NCBI GenBank assembly: GCA_963070105.1
Contig: OY718808.1
Location: 7,923,398-7,987,397, forward strand
DNA length: 64,000 bases
Direction: 5' to 3'
Source: Litomosoides sigmodontis
Lineage: Eukaryota > Nematoda > Chromadorea > Rhabditida > Onchocercidae
A program made the translations under genes and the position numbers. Positions 11,701 to 25,458 of the stretch are shown in pieces. Numbering within the stretch: position 1 is the stretch's first letter; every line of letters starts with the position of its first letter. Below the pieces are notes generated by a model. The model was not told the DNA's origin and made no database searches. It saw only the letters and a program-made list of their open reading frames with translations.

Positions 11701-14700
11701 AACGCACTAATGTTCAGGACCACTTGGTGTCTAATGAATCTTCGCTGATGCTACAGGTTTCTATACCTTTTTTCATTTTTTGTTTTACGCTCTTCAAACT
11801 TTGTTTGTTTTCAAACTATTGTTCAGTTAGGAGTTTCAATGGCTACATTGGAGTGAAGTCCTACCCCAGACACTTAGAACAAAAGAAAATTTCTGTCATG
11901 TTTTCCATTTTTCAAGAGAATTCTGATGTTATTGTGATGCTTTCAACTGGCTATCAATGAGTTGATTTCAAGATGGTAAGACGACCTCGATCAACTTCTC
12001 GAATGAAACGCTACAGTGGAAGCCGACATGTCGAAATGATAGATATTCCATTCATAGATGATGATATTCCAGCGGTATTTTCTAATACAAAACCGGATGA
12101 AAGGAATGAGGAGAAAAATTACAGTTTAAAACAGTCACCAAAATCGCCACAGTGTCTACCACCTGTTGAGAAACAAAGGTAAGTGAGGAAGTTAATTGAA
12201 AAAGATGCTCAGATGCTTCGAAAAGCTCTGAATGAAAACATCAGCGGTTAAATTCCAGTTGGATTTAACCGCTGATGTTTTATTGCTTCAGCACTATTAA
12301 ATATATTGTATTAAATGTTTTCATGTAAACATTTTTCATGCAAATAAATTCCCCGTTGACCTCAAGATAACATGCCGACTCTTATATTTTAGCATTTCAC
12401 GGCTTATTTTTCACTTTTTGAAAATTTATTTTGTTTCACTATAATGGCGAGAGAAGCACGTGGAGGAATCATTATCAGTATTTAACTTCTATTGACAAAT
12501 TGGATTCCTTGCAAAAGGCGAAAATTTTTCCTTCGTCACATAGTTGTGGTGCAATGAATTTCCTTAACTCTTTCCTCAACTTAGTATTTTGGAGGAGTGT
12601 TTCTTTTTGCTCTGGACATTAATAGGTAATGCATTTCAGTATAGCAGTGTCACAGACTGCTTCCATACCTCCTCCACCTCTTTTGCCTCCACCTCCTCCG
12701 GAGTTCTTGAATACTTCACTCCTGAGAAAAATGCCGGCCACTGAATCATCAGTTGTTGTCAAATCGGTTTCTGTATACAAGTAATATTTTCTTATTTGTT
12801 TCATTATCAATAATAATTAATACATACAGCATCTCCCCTTGCAATGACTTTAATCGTTTTACCTTTTCTTGTTCTGCACCTTTAATATTTTCGAACAAAT
12901 CTAACAATTTGCAGATTTTTTGTGTTTTACTTTAAAATATTACTCAAATGGTAAAACTGCGTAGCAGAAATTTAGTTAGTGGAATTAAAATGGAGACTGA
13001 AGCAGTTTGGCCGATCGATAATTCCCACTGTAAATTTTACATATTTTCAAGGAAACAATGTGCAACTAACACAGTTGCGTGGGAAGCAGTAAAGCCAGAA
13101 ATGGTAGTGACACGTTCAACTGTGTGGAGTGATCAAAGTGGCATTCATGCTGAATTTAATCAGCAAGAACGTGAGCGGGTCTGTCAAATTTCCATACTAA
13201 ATTAAAACACTGTGTCCTCTCAAAACTGGTTGATTTCTTTATAAAAGTTTGAGAAACCTGGAGCACGATGTTTTGAGAGCAATAAACTTTCACCACTTAG
13301 AACTGTGAAAGCAATAAATGAACAATATGATATTTCTTTTAATACTCCTCCTCTCGATTTCTTAAAAGCGATACCGATAAAGTGTTAATTGATTTTTAGA
13401 AATAAATTTGCAGCTAGAAAAAGTTTTTGAACGAGCACGTGCATGCAACTCTCGTGCTGGTACTAGCCAAGGGCAAACGCGAAATATCGGTGCCAATCAT
13501 GAAAAACGGACTACGACAGCTGGTACTCTGACGGAAAAGCGGGCACTCAATTTGGGTATTGTCCTTGCAAGGTGATTTGATTTTTTCTTGAAAAAAAAAT
13601 TTCTCGATGTGGAAATATTTTGCTCACACTTACATATATTAGCAAAGAAATTTCTAAGGTTCCAATGTGGTTGTTAAACTTTAGTCATCAAATTTTAGCC
13701 TAGCATTGATAAAAAAAAACGACCATTGGAAGTAAAGCTATTATCATATCACTCACTTAGCACACTGAAATAGTTCCAAGTATATAAAATGACCTACAAC
13801 ACTGTTTTTATTTCAGGCCAAAGTGATCTTTAAGTTTGGAAAATGAAATTTTGTAGCAGCTGCAGAATAGTCGTATTTCATTTTTCCTATTTTCATTTAA
13901 ATCTTCATATCTTTGTCTTTCAGATTCCGTCCACTTACAATGGAACAATTAGTAGAGAAAATGGAATCGCTTGCAATTAGTGATCTTTCTCTCGACACTT
14001 TAGCTTCTCTTCTGAAGCACTTTCCATCACCCGATGAGGTAACCTCTCTTTGTGAACCTTAATTTTTTTTAGTAAAATACACGGAAGAGAACTGTATCAA
14101 CCATATATAACTTGGAAAGGTTGCAAGCTCTTCGTTACAAACATTAAAATTATAAGCCTCTAACGTTAAATCAAACTGTTCTGTGACAGTTGACGGTTAT
14201 CAGTAATGTTACATGAAAGAAAAGGAGAAATAAAATGTATTTAAATGAGACAACTGACAGTGATTATTGTATATTGCACAGATCACTGAGTTCATTGATT
14301 ACGATTTAAAGTTAATATAACGTTAAGTCGTAACATTTCATACTCCACTTCATTGCGTTTAGATACGGGCTTTTTTATGCCTATGTTAACTAATTTTGCA
14401 GCTTGCACATTTTGCAAAAATGGAGGCAGCCGATAATCTGAAAGATGCCGAACTATTTTGCTTTTTAGCTGCTCGAAAGCGATTATTGAAATTGCGTATC
14501 GAGCTAAAAGTTCTTGCTGACAATATTGTGAGCGATGTGAGTTTATTTCTATGATATTTGATATTAGTCTGGTTATGCTATAAGTAATGTGATAGTCGAT
14601 AAATTCGTAATTGAGGGAATATCTCTTTATGAAGATTTAATTAAAAATTTAAACTAATACTTTTTCTTGAAAAATTTCCTTGATTTCTAGCTTACACGAC

Positions 14701-16432
14701 AGCTTGATTGCACTCGCTTGCTTCTAACTGCAACCAATGAGCTTTACAACTCTGCTTCCATCAATACCTTTTTTCATCGCTGCTTACAATACGGAAATTT
14801 CCTGAATCAAGTTTGCTTTACTTCTTTATAACTATGTTACATCTCGAAGAAAGAAGAAACGTAGAACGAATGGCAAATGATATTTATACACTTTGTAGTC
14901 AGATTATTTTCCTAAGACATAGGCCATTGTAACTTAGTCCGAATGCTAGTTACTCTACATTTCTAGTTGGTACTTTTGATATGATTGTAATATCTGTATG
15001 TTCTCCCCCTTACAACCTTGAATATCAAAACACCTTTGTAATTTTATATGCAACCAGATCGTCTATAATTTTAAGGATTACTTTATCAATACATTGAAGA
15101 AAAGAAAGTATTAGCTAGGTAGTGATGGACAGCTTTTTCAAGTTAATTTGTTTAAAAATTTTGTCAAAAAGATATCATGGTTTAGTCAACTTTCGCTGCC
15201 GGCGCTTCTGGGTTTGCATTGTCTTCATTTTTAACTGCTCTGAATACAAAAGGAAATGGTGCAGCATCTAATACGCGTCTGATTGATGTTTTAGCGGAAT
15301 ATGCTGATGAAAATTTGCGAGCTGTTGTGAAAATCTTAGATTTTTTGGAACCTGCAAAGTTGGTGCTTTCTAAGTACTTCATTAGGCATACATGAAATAT
15401 TTTCTATAAGTAATGATATAAATTACAGTTAGTTAGTGTACTCCATGTGTGAAAAATCATGCAAAAACTAAAATTAATTTTACAAGAAAACCAATCAATC
15501 GAGTAACATGCTCTGGACGCAGGCAACATCGAATATTTAGGGCTAATGTTTTTCGGCATAATGGCATTGTTTGAAACGGTGCTACTTTTTCACTATTCAA
15601 AATCACTGGAAAAAGAATAAGATTTCAGGAAGTACTCGATTGACGACTTGGAAAAATCGGAAGCATCACTTCGTCGTTCTCTGGAAATATGTTTAAAAAG
15701 TTTGCAAGAATGTGGTGATGATGAACTCTATGCCTATTATTCTCCCATTATTATGGTGTGCAGATATCACATGAGTGTTTCATTTCTACTTGTACTATTG
15801 CACCTCTCCCATTCTTCTTGCATTCCTCAACAATATTAGGATGACATAGATGGGGAGGTTAACTGAAATTCCTTGAGATCACTTCTTTTTTTTGTAGGAT
15901 TCTACAGCAAAATGTGGACAGTTATCAAGGTCGATTAAAAAAGTACGCGATAATGAGAATCGCTTAAAGGAATATTACTGTGCTTCGCAGTTGAGTTTGG
16001 AAAGTATCTTTGAAATCCTGAGCCAGGCTGCCAGGCTTCTCCAAGATTCACTTAATGTTAGTTTAAACTTCACTATTCCTAAACATTCACTATCAAAATT
16101 TGTTTAATGATTGCATTTATTGTTTCGCCTATCAGTTACTTCTGATTAATTTGGATTGGTATGACATGATCAGATCATCTATTCTTGTGATGTCAGTTAT
16201 TCGAGATTTTAATTATATGCCTCTTGTTGCTTTACAATGCGTCATATGATTTCAGAAGGCAGAAGCACGTGCTAATCGTGCTCAACGAATGCAACAACAG
16301 CGTGCAGGTGCTGGTAACGATGCTGCTGTTGTTTGTGGAAGTAGACGCCGAAGAAATGATCAAATGAGAACCTTTGAATCTCCAAACGTAAAGGATCTTA
16401 TCAATATAATTAATTCAAATGAGTGCCGCTAA
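8794..16432 (+). CDS. formin (DID-like, FH1 and FH2 regions), 20 exons
   Basis: Exons: 8794-8822 (weak), 8979-9102, 9708-9755, 9814-10099, 10291-10355, 10521-10671, 10834-11045, 11474-11588, 11653-11756, 11973-12178, 12640-12780, 13052-13178, 13414-13571, 13924-14038, 14402-14536, 14691-14810, 15186-15358, 15629-15755, 15898-16056, 16256-16432. Phases close to 923 residues. Residues about 163-343 form a helical armadillo-like stretch with LRNRAVESELEIFF, resembling the diaphanous inhibitory domain. Residues about 447-494 hold the FH1 proline run (PPPPLLPPPPPEF), which binds profilin-actin. Residues about 495-865 are FH2, with TVAWEAVKPEM...TVW at the start, LNLGIVLARFR, and the GNFLNQ motif typical of FH2. 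The arginine-rich tail may act as an autoregulatory or actin-binding segment. Formins nucleate and elongate actin filaments. The FH2 is closest in feel to INF2/FHDC types, which is an impression, not a search. The first exon is uncertain; everything from 8979 is firm. Confidence 0.88.
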
Positions 16433-16555
16433 AACGAATTTCAAAATTCTTCCATGTTTCCTGTAATGTTTTTTCATTTCTTTTTTCAAGCATTTTTCGA
16501 GAGTTCAGCAGTCAAATTTCAGCTTTTCAATTAGTTCCACTCATTGTATTACCAT

Positions 16556-16588
16556 TATATATATATATACAGAGAGAGAGAGAGAGAG
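16556..16588. repeat. (TA)n followed by (GA)n
   Basis: Compound microsatellite just downstream of the formin gene: alternating TA then alternating GA. Confidence 0.9.
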
Positions 16589-17780
16589 GTTTTGCTAACA
16601 GATAACAGAGTAGAATGAAGACCGATGCGCTTGATTTCCATTTTAGTTAGGAACCACTAACCGTGTCGCAGCTAGTATTCTAAAGTGAATTTCTCTATTT
16701 TATTGTATTTCATATTTTTCATTTTTCATTTTTTGCAAGTAGTTTTGCAGTCACATCTGTATCAAGTATAGGTCTCGCATACGTAAGCGATTTGTTCGTT
16801 GTAGGCTGAACTAACAATCTTAAATTTTAAATTTTCATATTATCTTCGGTGATCGTCGTTGTCATAGCTGATCTACAACATCTTCTAACTGGCATATTCA
16901 CTCTTCTTTCATTTACATGTTTACTTTTCTCATGGAGATGTATGCAGTGATCTTAAATTATAAAATCATGTACTTTCATATTTATTAATCTCAGATTGAA
17001 ATTTAACCTTAAAGTTTGAACTGATGTTTCACAAAGTTGCAATATTTGGAAGTAATTTGTAGACTAATCACATTCAGTAGAGTTTCTGACAAACTAAGAT
17101 CACTTGTTCTACTTTTATTGCTCAGTGATGATTGTAGTAGAATGCTTTAAGCGGGTTCCTCCGATCTCTTTTAGCGGGCTAAAATGTTCTGCTATACTTA
17201 ATGAATGCAGCATGCTCATTCGTGCTTCCACTGTTTATGTACATATAAAAGCTCTTTCTCCATATCTTTGTGTATGTATACATGTACATTTCGCAAAAAT
17301 TAAAATTTCAAATGTGTTTTTCCCGTCGGTGTTCCGAGTTCGATAGAAATAGGCCGGCAAGGTCGTTCCGTTCCACTTTCTTTTCCGCTTGCCTTAGCAT
17401 TCATTTGAATCTCTTATACAATAAGAGATTCAAAATGCTGTCTGGAAATATGGCGTATTGAAGTGATAACTTTTGAATATTTTTTTTTGTGACCGACGGG
17501 AAGTTGATGTTTTTCAGCGCTACCTTTTCCTGGTCAAAAATTGACATTTACAGCTAATGATGCATCGAAAATTAATTTCTATAATAACAATATAAACAAT
17601 AATTGTAATAGTAATAGTGGCCGAAGCGATAAAAGTTACAGCGGCAGATGAAAGTAAATATTATGATAAAAATTTGTTGATGTGTAATTTCTTACACGAA
17701 ATTATCGCACAAATAAATGAATATTCGAATGAAAATATTTTCATATTATTGGATAATTTCAAGCTTCACATTTCATTTTG

Positions 17781-17785
<5 letters not shown>

Positions 17786-17811
<26 letters not shown>
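17786..17811. repeat. (AG)n microsatellite
   Basis: About 13 units of AG in non-coding DNA. Confidence 0.9.
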
Positions 17812-17965
17812 TTTAAGTGGTAGCACAGTGAGGACAGTAGCGACAGTTATTCACTGTGAAATAATCGTAAAATAAGTGCTTACGTTAACTGTCTATACTA
17901 CTACTACTGTTATTCATTTCCAACAAACCTGTACGTTTAAAACCATATCGGATATAGAATATAGC

Positions 17966-18056
17966 TGTGTATGTGTGTATGTGTGTCTGTCTGTGTTTGC
18001 GTCTATGCACAGTTTTTAGAAATGTTTATATATGCGTGTGTGTGTGTGTGTGTGTG
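17966..18056. repeat. (TG)n-rich tract
   Basis: Imperfect TG/TGTG sequence, with a pure (GT) run at about 18035-18056. Confidence 0.85.
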
Positions 18057-18353
18057 CTTAGCGTGAGTGTGCGTGCATGTGTGCACCACTTGTTATGCAT
18101 TCATTTCTAGAAAATAGTTTCAGCGTGGGGGTGGGCGGGTGGAAAGATGTTGTCATCTTCCATTGTCAGTGTTGTCTGACTTGCTTATACACATAGTGTC
18201 GTGTCTGTGTGTGTGTCTGTGTGTATGCATAAATACGTGCGCTGTATCCGTCTCTTACGATGGCTGTCGCTGTCATCATTGATTATTGTTGTTTTCAGTT
18301 GTGCTCGTCCGTCCTCATCTCTCGCCACTTTAGCAAAGATAAATTGGACAAGC

Positions 18354-18393
18354 GATGACGATGACGATGACGACGATGATGATGATGATGATG
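18354..18393. repeat. (GAY)n trinucleotide repeat
   Basis: About 13 GAT/GAC triplets. Read on the plus strand it gives poly-aspartate, on the minus strand poly-serine, but neither frame has gene-like flanks. Confidence 0.85.
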
Positions 18394-19183
18394 GTCGTAG
18401 GATTACCAATTAGCTGTCATTTTCATATTGTTCCGTAAATCTTCTTGCATTTGACCTGATTGCAACACGCACGTGCGACACAGTACACTTGTAATACTTT
18501 GTCACGTGCACTCATCGATGTAGCGGTAGAGTGATGGCGAAATACTTGTCATTAATAATAATGTGCATGAGATTTGAGAATTGTGGCATTTTAGTGATTT
18601 TATGAATGGATGAAAAAGTAGCAGTGTTTTGTAGAGCAATTTAAACTTTCATACATGCGGGATTGTTGAAAGAATTTTTTTTTTTGAATTCTTAAGTTTC
18701 TTTCGCTTCCCTCTTCCATGTTTAGCCGTTTAGTGGAAAAGGTGAGATTAGGATGAGAGTAATTTGTTTATTTGATAATGCATTGCACAAAGTGTCGGTT
18801 TTTCATTTCTAATATACGAGCTATGTGTTTGAGGAAGAAATTTGCAATTGCTAGAAATCTTTTTTGTTAGCCGCGGTGCAATTTTGATGAAAGATTAGTG
18901 ATAAGATAACTGTTGGCTATTCAACTCATCCTATAAGTAGCAAGCAAGTAACCTTATCTATTAGGATTTCTGAATTGACATTAGTTGTTGTTCGGTAATT
19001 CAAGTTGCCGTGAATTTGTTGATTTATTTTTGTGCTAGATGCGTAGAACATATTTATTATTATAAGAGATGGTAATATATATTGCAATGAAATGCATTTC
19101 TTAGTATACCTCTGTCGAGTAAAAATGCTTGACAATAACGCTCGTCTAAACGGTTGTAGAATTATAGGTCTTTTATTGCAGCC

Positions 19184-20703
<1,520 letters not shown>

Positions 20704-21810
20704 AACAGTTCTTGTGCTTTAAAAATTTACAGAGATCATTTGAATTTTCATTGTTACTTTAAACTTCTGTTGTTCTCACCATGGTGTTATTATGAGAGAT
20801 TTCATTTTGTAAGTTTTCTTTAATGATACTAAAATAGTTCCCATTTTTTCATCCGTCAATATGTACAGTTTTGTAAATCGCCTCATTCTTGAATTTTAGA
20901 TGTTTGAAATTACAGCTTTTGCTCTTTATAATAAAAACGGTAGAAATTTGTATGCTTTGTTGATGACTGATAAAGATTTCTTGGTTGCTTTTATCATTTG
21001 GTGATAAGCGTAAAATTTGCATATGTAAGTTATTAGTTATTGACTCAAGTTTGAGGGAAAATGAGGTTGTGGCTGTGAAGTTTATTAGTTATTGGCTCAA
21101 GTTTGAAGGAATATGAGGTTGTGGTTGTGAAGTTAACTGGTGGCAGAAAATTTTCCTGCAAAGACTCGAAGGTAAAATGTAAAATATATTTTACTGTTGC
21201 ATTATTTCGCTTTATCTTTCCACTTGACTTCTTTATTCATTTTTTATGCCTTACCATCCTCTTTTTCTTGTTCTCCTGAAGGCTTATACGCTCGTCAGGG
21301 CTAAATTTATAGGTAAGATAATTTTGCACTTTCTCATATGGATTGTAGGAGGTTAATTTCCACTATTTTTACGTTGCATGTTCATTCATTCATTCATCGA
21401 GTTGGATAAAGCGATGCATCGAAGAGATAATGTAAAATCATAAATTCATAATTTCATTATACATTAATGTCGTATTTGTTTTATTCGCTGTTTCGTTGTC
21501 ATTTATCAACAATCTTAAGATCTTAAACGGATATTATTATGATAAAGTTTGATAGCATTTCGGTGCAATAATTTTGCTAGATTATTTGCAAGCATGTTTT
21601 GCACCCAACGCATGCACAACATCCAAATAATTTGCATGCTAAACAGATGAGAAGTGGTATGAAGCAGCAAATGAATACACATGATATTATGGTCAGAGCT
21701 ATAGCTGATCTGAAATAGTACGTGAAAAGCCTGGGAAGAAAGTTGCACTCGGGAAGAGTTAATTAATTGGATGCAATGGCAAGCAGTCTAATCTGATCAT
21801 ATCTATGAAC
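20704..21810. other. intergenic region between convergent genes
   Basis: 3' region of the REEP gene. It contains a 52-base head-to-tail tandem duplication (listed separately) and a short TTCA run near 21384. No coding exon was recognised. Confidence 0.5.
21030..21133. repeat. 52-base tandem duplication
   Basis: Copy one is 21030-21081 and copy two 21082-21133, directly adjacent. They differ at four positions. The unit begins TTATTAGTTATTG and ends TGTGAAGT. Confidence 0.92.
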
Positions 21811-22187
21811 TTACAATATCCAAGGTTGAAATTCGGGAGTATCATCAACAGTGTTAGGCTGAGCTTTTTGTAGTCTCACATAGATTGCTCGTTTCAATTC
21901 CAAGAAATAATCTTTCATAGTTTCGTAGGCATAGTTTTGATAATAGGATGATTTGCCTGATTGATCATATCGTGACGCTTTTACTGTTGTACTATTGTCC
22001 TCATCCCTTGCCTGATTTATCAGTGATTCATTTAATAAGGGTAAAAGTTAAAAGGCATGTCTGTTGCATATCTTTTCAATCAATTTATTATTTAATAAAC
22101 CTTTTTGTCAAATGAGCTTTTCAATTTATTATTTAATAAACCTTTGATAGCAATAATTAGCTGTAGTAGAAATTTAAACTTCAACAT
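21811..22187 (-). CDS. candidate small secreted protein, 2 exons
   Basis: The last exon (22011-21811, acceptor AAATCAG) is open for 66 codons to a TAA, with protein-like composition, tyrosine-rich (QNYAYETMKDYFLELKRA) and ending in PWIL. In the proposed model it joins in phase to 22187-22101, which starts at an ATG and encodes a hydrophobic signal-like leader (MLKFKFLLQLIIAIK), giving 95 residues. An alternative upstream exon at about 22365-22245 encodes another signal-like stretch (SLTVIITSSLLIVVALSV then ANSAA) with a GTGCGT donor in the same phase, but has no start codon of its own. A 24-base direct repeat spans the donor of the first model. No domain is recognised. The second exon is fairly secure, the first is not. 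Confidence 0.45.
22081..22145. repeat. 24-base direct repeat
   Basis: The same 24 bases (CAATTTATTATTTAATAAAC plus CTTT) occur at 22081-22104 and 22122-22145. On the minus strand each copy supplies an AAG/GTTTAT donor-like site. Confidence 0.88.
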
Positions 22188-23651
22188 GATGAATTCCTGT
22201 CGAATGAAGACAAAATTTCGAAATGACGAATTTATAGGATGATGGGTTTTGAGTGAGTACGCACATGAACGGCTGCACTGTTAGCAACTGATAATGCTAC
22301 TACTATTAGCAGTGATGAAGTGATGATAACAGTCAGTGACTGGGAATGAGGAACAATTGCTGAAACTGTAATTGATGTTTAATCAGTTTGAGGAGTGAAG
22401 TTTGTTTTTGGAAGTGTCGCATGAGTGAGATGGGAGCGGAGAAGTTTCAATTTTATCGCAGTTCTTTATTTGAAGCTGAAAAAAGGTGATTCTTGCGAAA
22501 TCTCTTCCTTTCTCGCTTTCCGACACGGAGAATATTGCAGTAAAAGCTACCAGTCGTCATTAGATCGGTGAAAACAATAAAAGTGACGTTGCTAGAAGGT
22601 TTTCTTATCATTTCATCCATTACTAGGTTAGTAGTAAAATTTTGCCACATTGTTTTACCTGTCAATAACACACTTTTACCTAAAAGTGTATATTGCGCAT
22701 TTATAACGTTATTTTTAGAACTGTTATATGTTTGGGAAAAAAAAAACAATCAAAACTTTCCAACTTTTCTCTTCTTTTTTTTTTGCAATCTTTGTAAAAT
22801 CGATAAATTGTGCATTTAGAGAAATTTTAATACATTGAGATTGAACAATCAAATTTTGCAAAAATTTTTCCTCTCGAAAATATTTGAAATTGTAATTTCA
22901 TTTGCTATCATTCGACCTGAAGGAAAAAAAGAAAGATCACTTGTAAATGAAGTGAAGTAATTTGATAATTTTTAATAATTTGCTACAATTTTTAAATGAT
23001 TAATCATTTAACTGTACCACCACCAGCTAATGCAACAGTAGCCTGGATATCGGTCATCTAGCACGTACGTTCACTCGCTCCTTCTCACAATTCCTATCAT
23101 AGCAATAATAATTATTCTCAACCATTTCATCTCAGCGGTATCTTTTAAGAAATAATTTTTCAAAAAACACACACACACAACGCTCATCGTACCTGCCAAT
23201 TAAATTTATTTCGATGTGTCAGAGATGAGTGATGTAAAAATTGCTAAGGCATTTTTCACCGATCACAACCGATCGTTGCTTATTTTAAAGTTAAACATTC
23301 CGATAACTCATCTCACTGATGTTAATGATCGAACATTAATTTTTTAATCAAAAATTGCAACATTGTTTGCTTTCATTTTTGCAATTGAAATACAGTTAAT
23401 GATTACCGTGTGAGAGACATATTCATTGATCATAATTGGTACTAATTAATCATAATAACAATAATAATCATTATTAATACAAAAAACATTAAATAATTAA
23501 ATGACAAATGTCATTAACTCACAACTACTACTTTGTTAACTCTTTAATAATTAATTATACAAATTTTATTGCGAATTTTTTTTTTGAAAAATTTAGCGAT
23601 TTAAGCAACATTTGAAAGCTGCACTTAATTATCTCGTAGATGTGCTCGTTC

Positions 23652-23706
<55 letters not shown>

Positions 23707-24056
23707 ACAGAATGTTAAACTTTATTAATTACGGAATGATATGTTATTAATTGGAAAAGATTGCAATTTTTTTCCATTCATAATTTTCGCTTTTTTTTCA
23801 ATCGAAATGGAAAGTTTCAAGACGTGGAAATAACATGAGTAGTTTGAAAATTAATTCAATATGCTCCGTTGGTATTTCTTTTTCTTTTTCCATTTCCACA
23901 AAATTTGGCAGTGATGCACGGAGGAAATTTTGAAATATTTTAAACGGATGTTTCATTTTGTATTCTCTGAAACTTAGATGGTTTAATTTTGAATATGCTA
24001 TTGCAATATTCTATTAATAGCAAGTTAATTACTTTTTTAAATTCACAGCCCTATCA
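22188..24056. other. intergenic region upstream of the secreted candidate
   Basis: Holds the presumed promoter of the secreted candidate, downstream DNA of the F-box gene, and the CA and TG microsatellites. The frames open on the minus strand at 22453-22749 do not look coding. Confidence 0.4.
23654..23705. repeat. (TG)26 microsatellite
   Basis: About 26 uninterrupted TG units, the longest pure dinucleotide run in the window. Confidence 0.95.
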
Positions 24057-25458
24057 TTACTTTATCAAATCTTCGTTGACGAATATTTCAAATGGCAGGA
24101 ATACAGCTGCATGCGTTAGCGCAATTGACGAAAGGTTGACGCACGCGTTGGAGAAGTAATGCAATTCACCGTATTCCACTGCACATCCACGTAAATCCAA
24201 ATGTCTTAGTGCGCCGAAAATTTGCCTTGGAGATCTGTTTTATCATAGAAGGGGATAAGTTCAATTAAGCAATTCGAACGATTAAAAATTTTTTGTTTAA
24301 ACTTAAGGTGATTAGATAATCGTTTAGTTTAGAATTGAGAACTTCATACTAACTTAACAAATGGAAATTATCTATTAGATTACCAAACAAGTGAGCCAGA
24401 AATGATTTGATATTTGTATTATGAGCAGGTAGTATGTTATATTAACTTTAGGCTACGTTTGATTTTAGAATAACTTTAGTTTCAAAAGTTTTTTTTGAAA
24501 TAGAATTTTAAAAGTAGTGCAAAATTTCATTGTGATAAATATCGTTAAAATTAGGAGGAAGCAAACTTTTCGGTTAAAATTTCAATTTCTTGCAAATCGC
24601 GTAAGTGTAATGCATAAATAGGATGAAGATGAAGTTTGCGCAGTGTGAAATCAGGTATGAGAGATAGTGCTAGGCCAATTTCTCGACGTATTGTATGCAG
24701 CGAACAACGTTTCGTCTCACTGATAAACGAAAATGTTTTTCTCATTAGCGTATCAATGTGAAGATCCGTGTACGTGTCCCAGAATATATTTAGAGCCTAT
24801 AGAACATAGGCGTAGGTAAGTAAGTATTAGCTTATGCATTCACTTTTAGAGTGGTACTAAACGAGTGAGCTAGAGAGTTTGAGTTAAAAAAAAAAAAAAT
24901 TCTTCAAACTGGTCGATTCATTTATTACCATTCTAGCAGCTTTGCACGTATCACCAAAATTTTTCTGATCACTGAGATTTAAATGAGATACAATTTGTGA
25001 CAGTACAACAATGGGTAGTCGTTGTAGCATGGATGATGCTGTGTCGCATCCCATTTTGATCACTCCTCCTCTAATTTTTGAGGAGAAATGAATTTTTGAA
25101 TTTCGATCATCCTTCTGGTAAATTTAGAATTATTTCCAGTACTCATCTCCTACGCTGACTAACACTTCAAATACTTTATATTAATAGAAATTAATTAATT
25201 GAATTTATCAATATGTAATCATTTTTTGAAGAATTTTTTTACATAAATAAAATTGAGAATTGTTTTTGATGTTTAAAGAAAAAAACATTTCCATTTTTTT
25301 TTTTAAATAACTGATTGAAGATGTAGTGTTGAGGGATGTATGCCTGTTTATTTCAATTTGCTAACCAGTGGCGTTTTAATGTGATCAAACTGTTTGCGCC
25401 TTCGATTGCGCTTTCGTCTGATAGCAGCTGTAGCATTTGACTGTTCGCCACAACTCAT
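24057..25458 (-). CDS. F-box protein with leucine-rich segment, 4 exons
   Basis: Exons on the minus strand are 25458-25391, 25070-24929, 24796-24567 and 24234-24057. All phases close and give 205 residues. Residues 1-28 are strongly basic (RRKRNRRRKQ), a likely nuclear localisation signal. Residues about 41-70 read as an F-box: LPIVVLSQIVSHLNLSDQ followed by CKAARM, matching LPxEVLxxIxSxLxxxDxxxxxxVCKxxR. Residues about 110-190 contain leucine-rich-repeat-like phrases (LRKLHLHPIYALHLRDL, LRHLDLRGCAV). F-box proteins join the SKP1-cullin-RING ubiquitin ligase and choose its substrates; the LRR part would be the substrate-binding end. The protein is short for an FBXL. The first donor (GTTTGA) and the GTTTGC donor of exon 3 are non-optimal; if exon 3 were read through, a stop would come at 24551. 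No substrate is predictable. Confidence 0.72.

Larger units (their letters stand above)
16433..19183. other. intergenic region between formin and REEP genes
   Basis: Contains several simple repeats (listed separately). A 45-codon frame from an acceptor near 17517 to about 17655 (including ALPFPGQKLTFTAND) is followed by a GTAAAT donor-like site and could be an untranslated or alternative first exon of the REEP gene; there is no upstream start codon. No other gene was recognised. Confidence 0.4.

Noticed and set aside
18185..18413. Overlapping frames giving poly-serine and poly-aspartate
   Set aside because: Both arise from the GAY trinucleotide repeat and have no splice or domain support.
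22453..22749. 98-codon minus-strand frame
   Set aside because: Composition is not protein-like, no domain, no consistent splice sites, and the plus strand is also open here.
23654..23705. TG run considered as a telomere-like or Z-DNA element
   Set aside because: It is a plain dinucleotide microsatellite with no associated structure; similar tracts occur at several places in the window.
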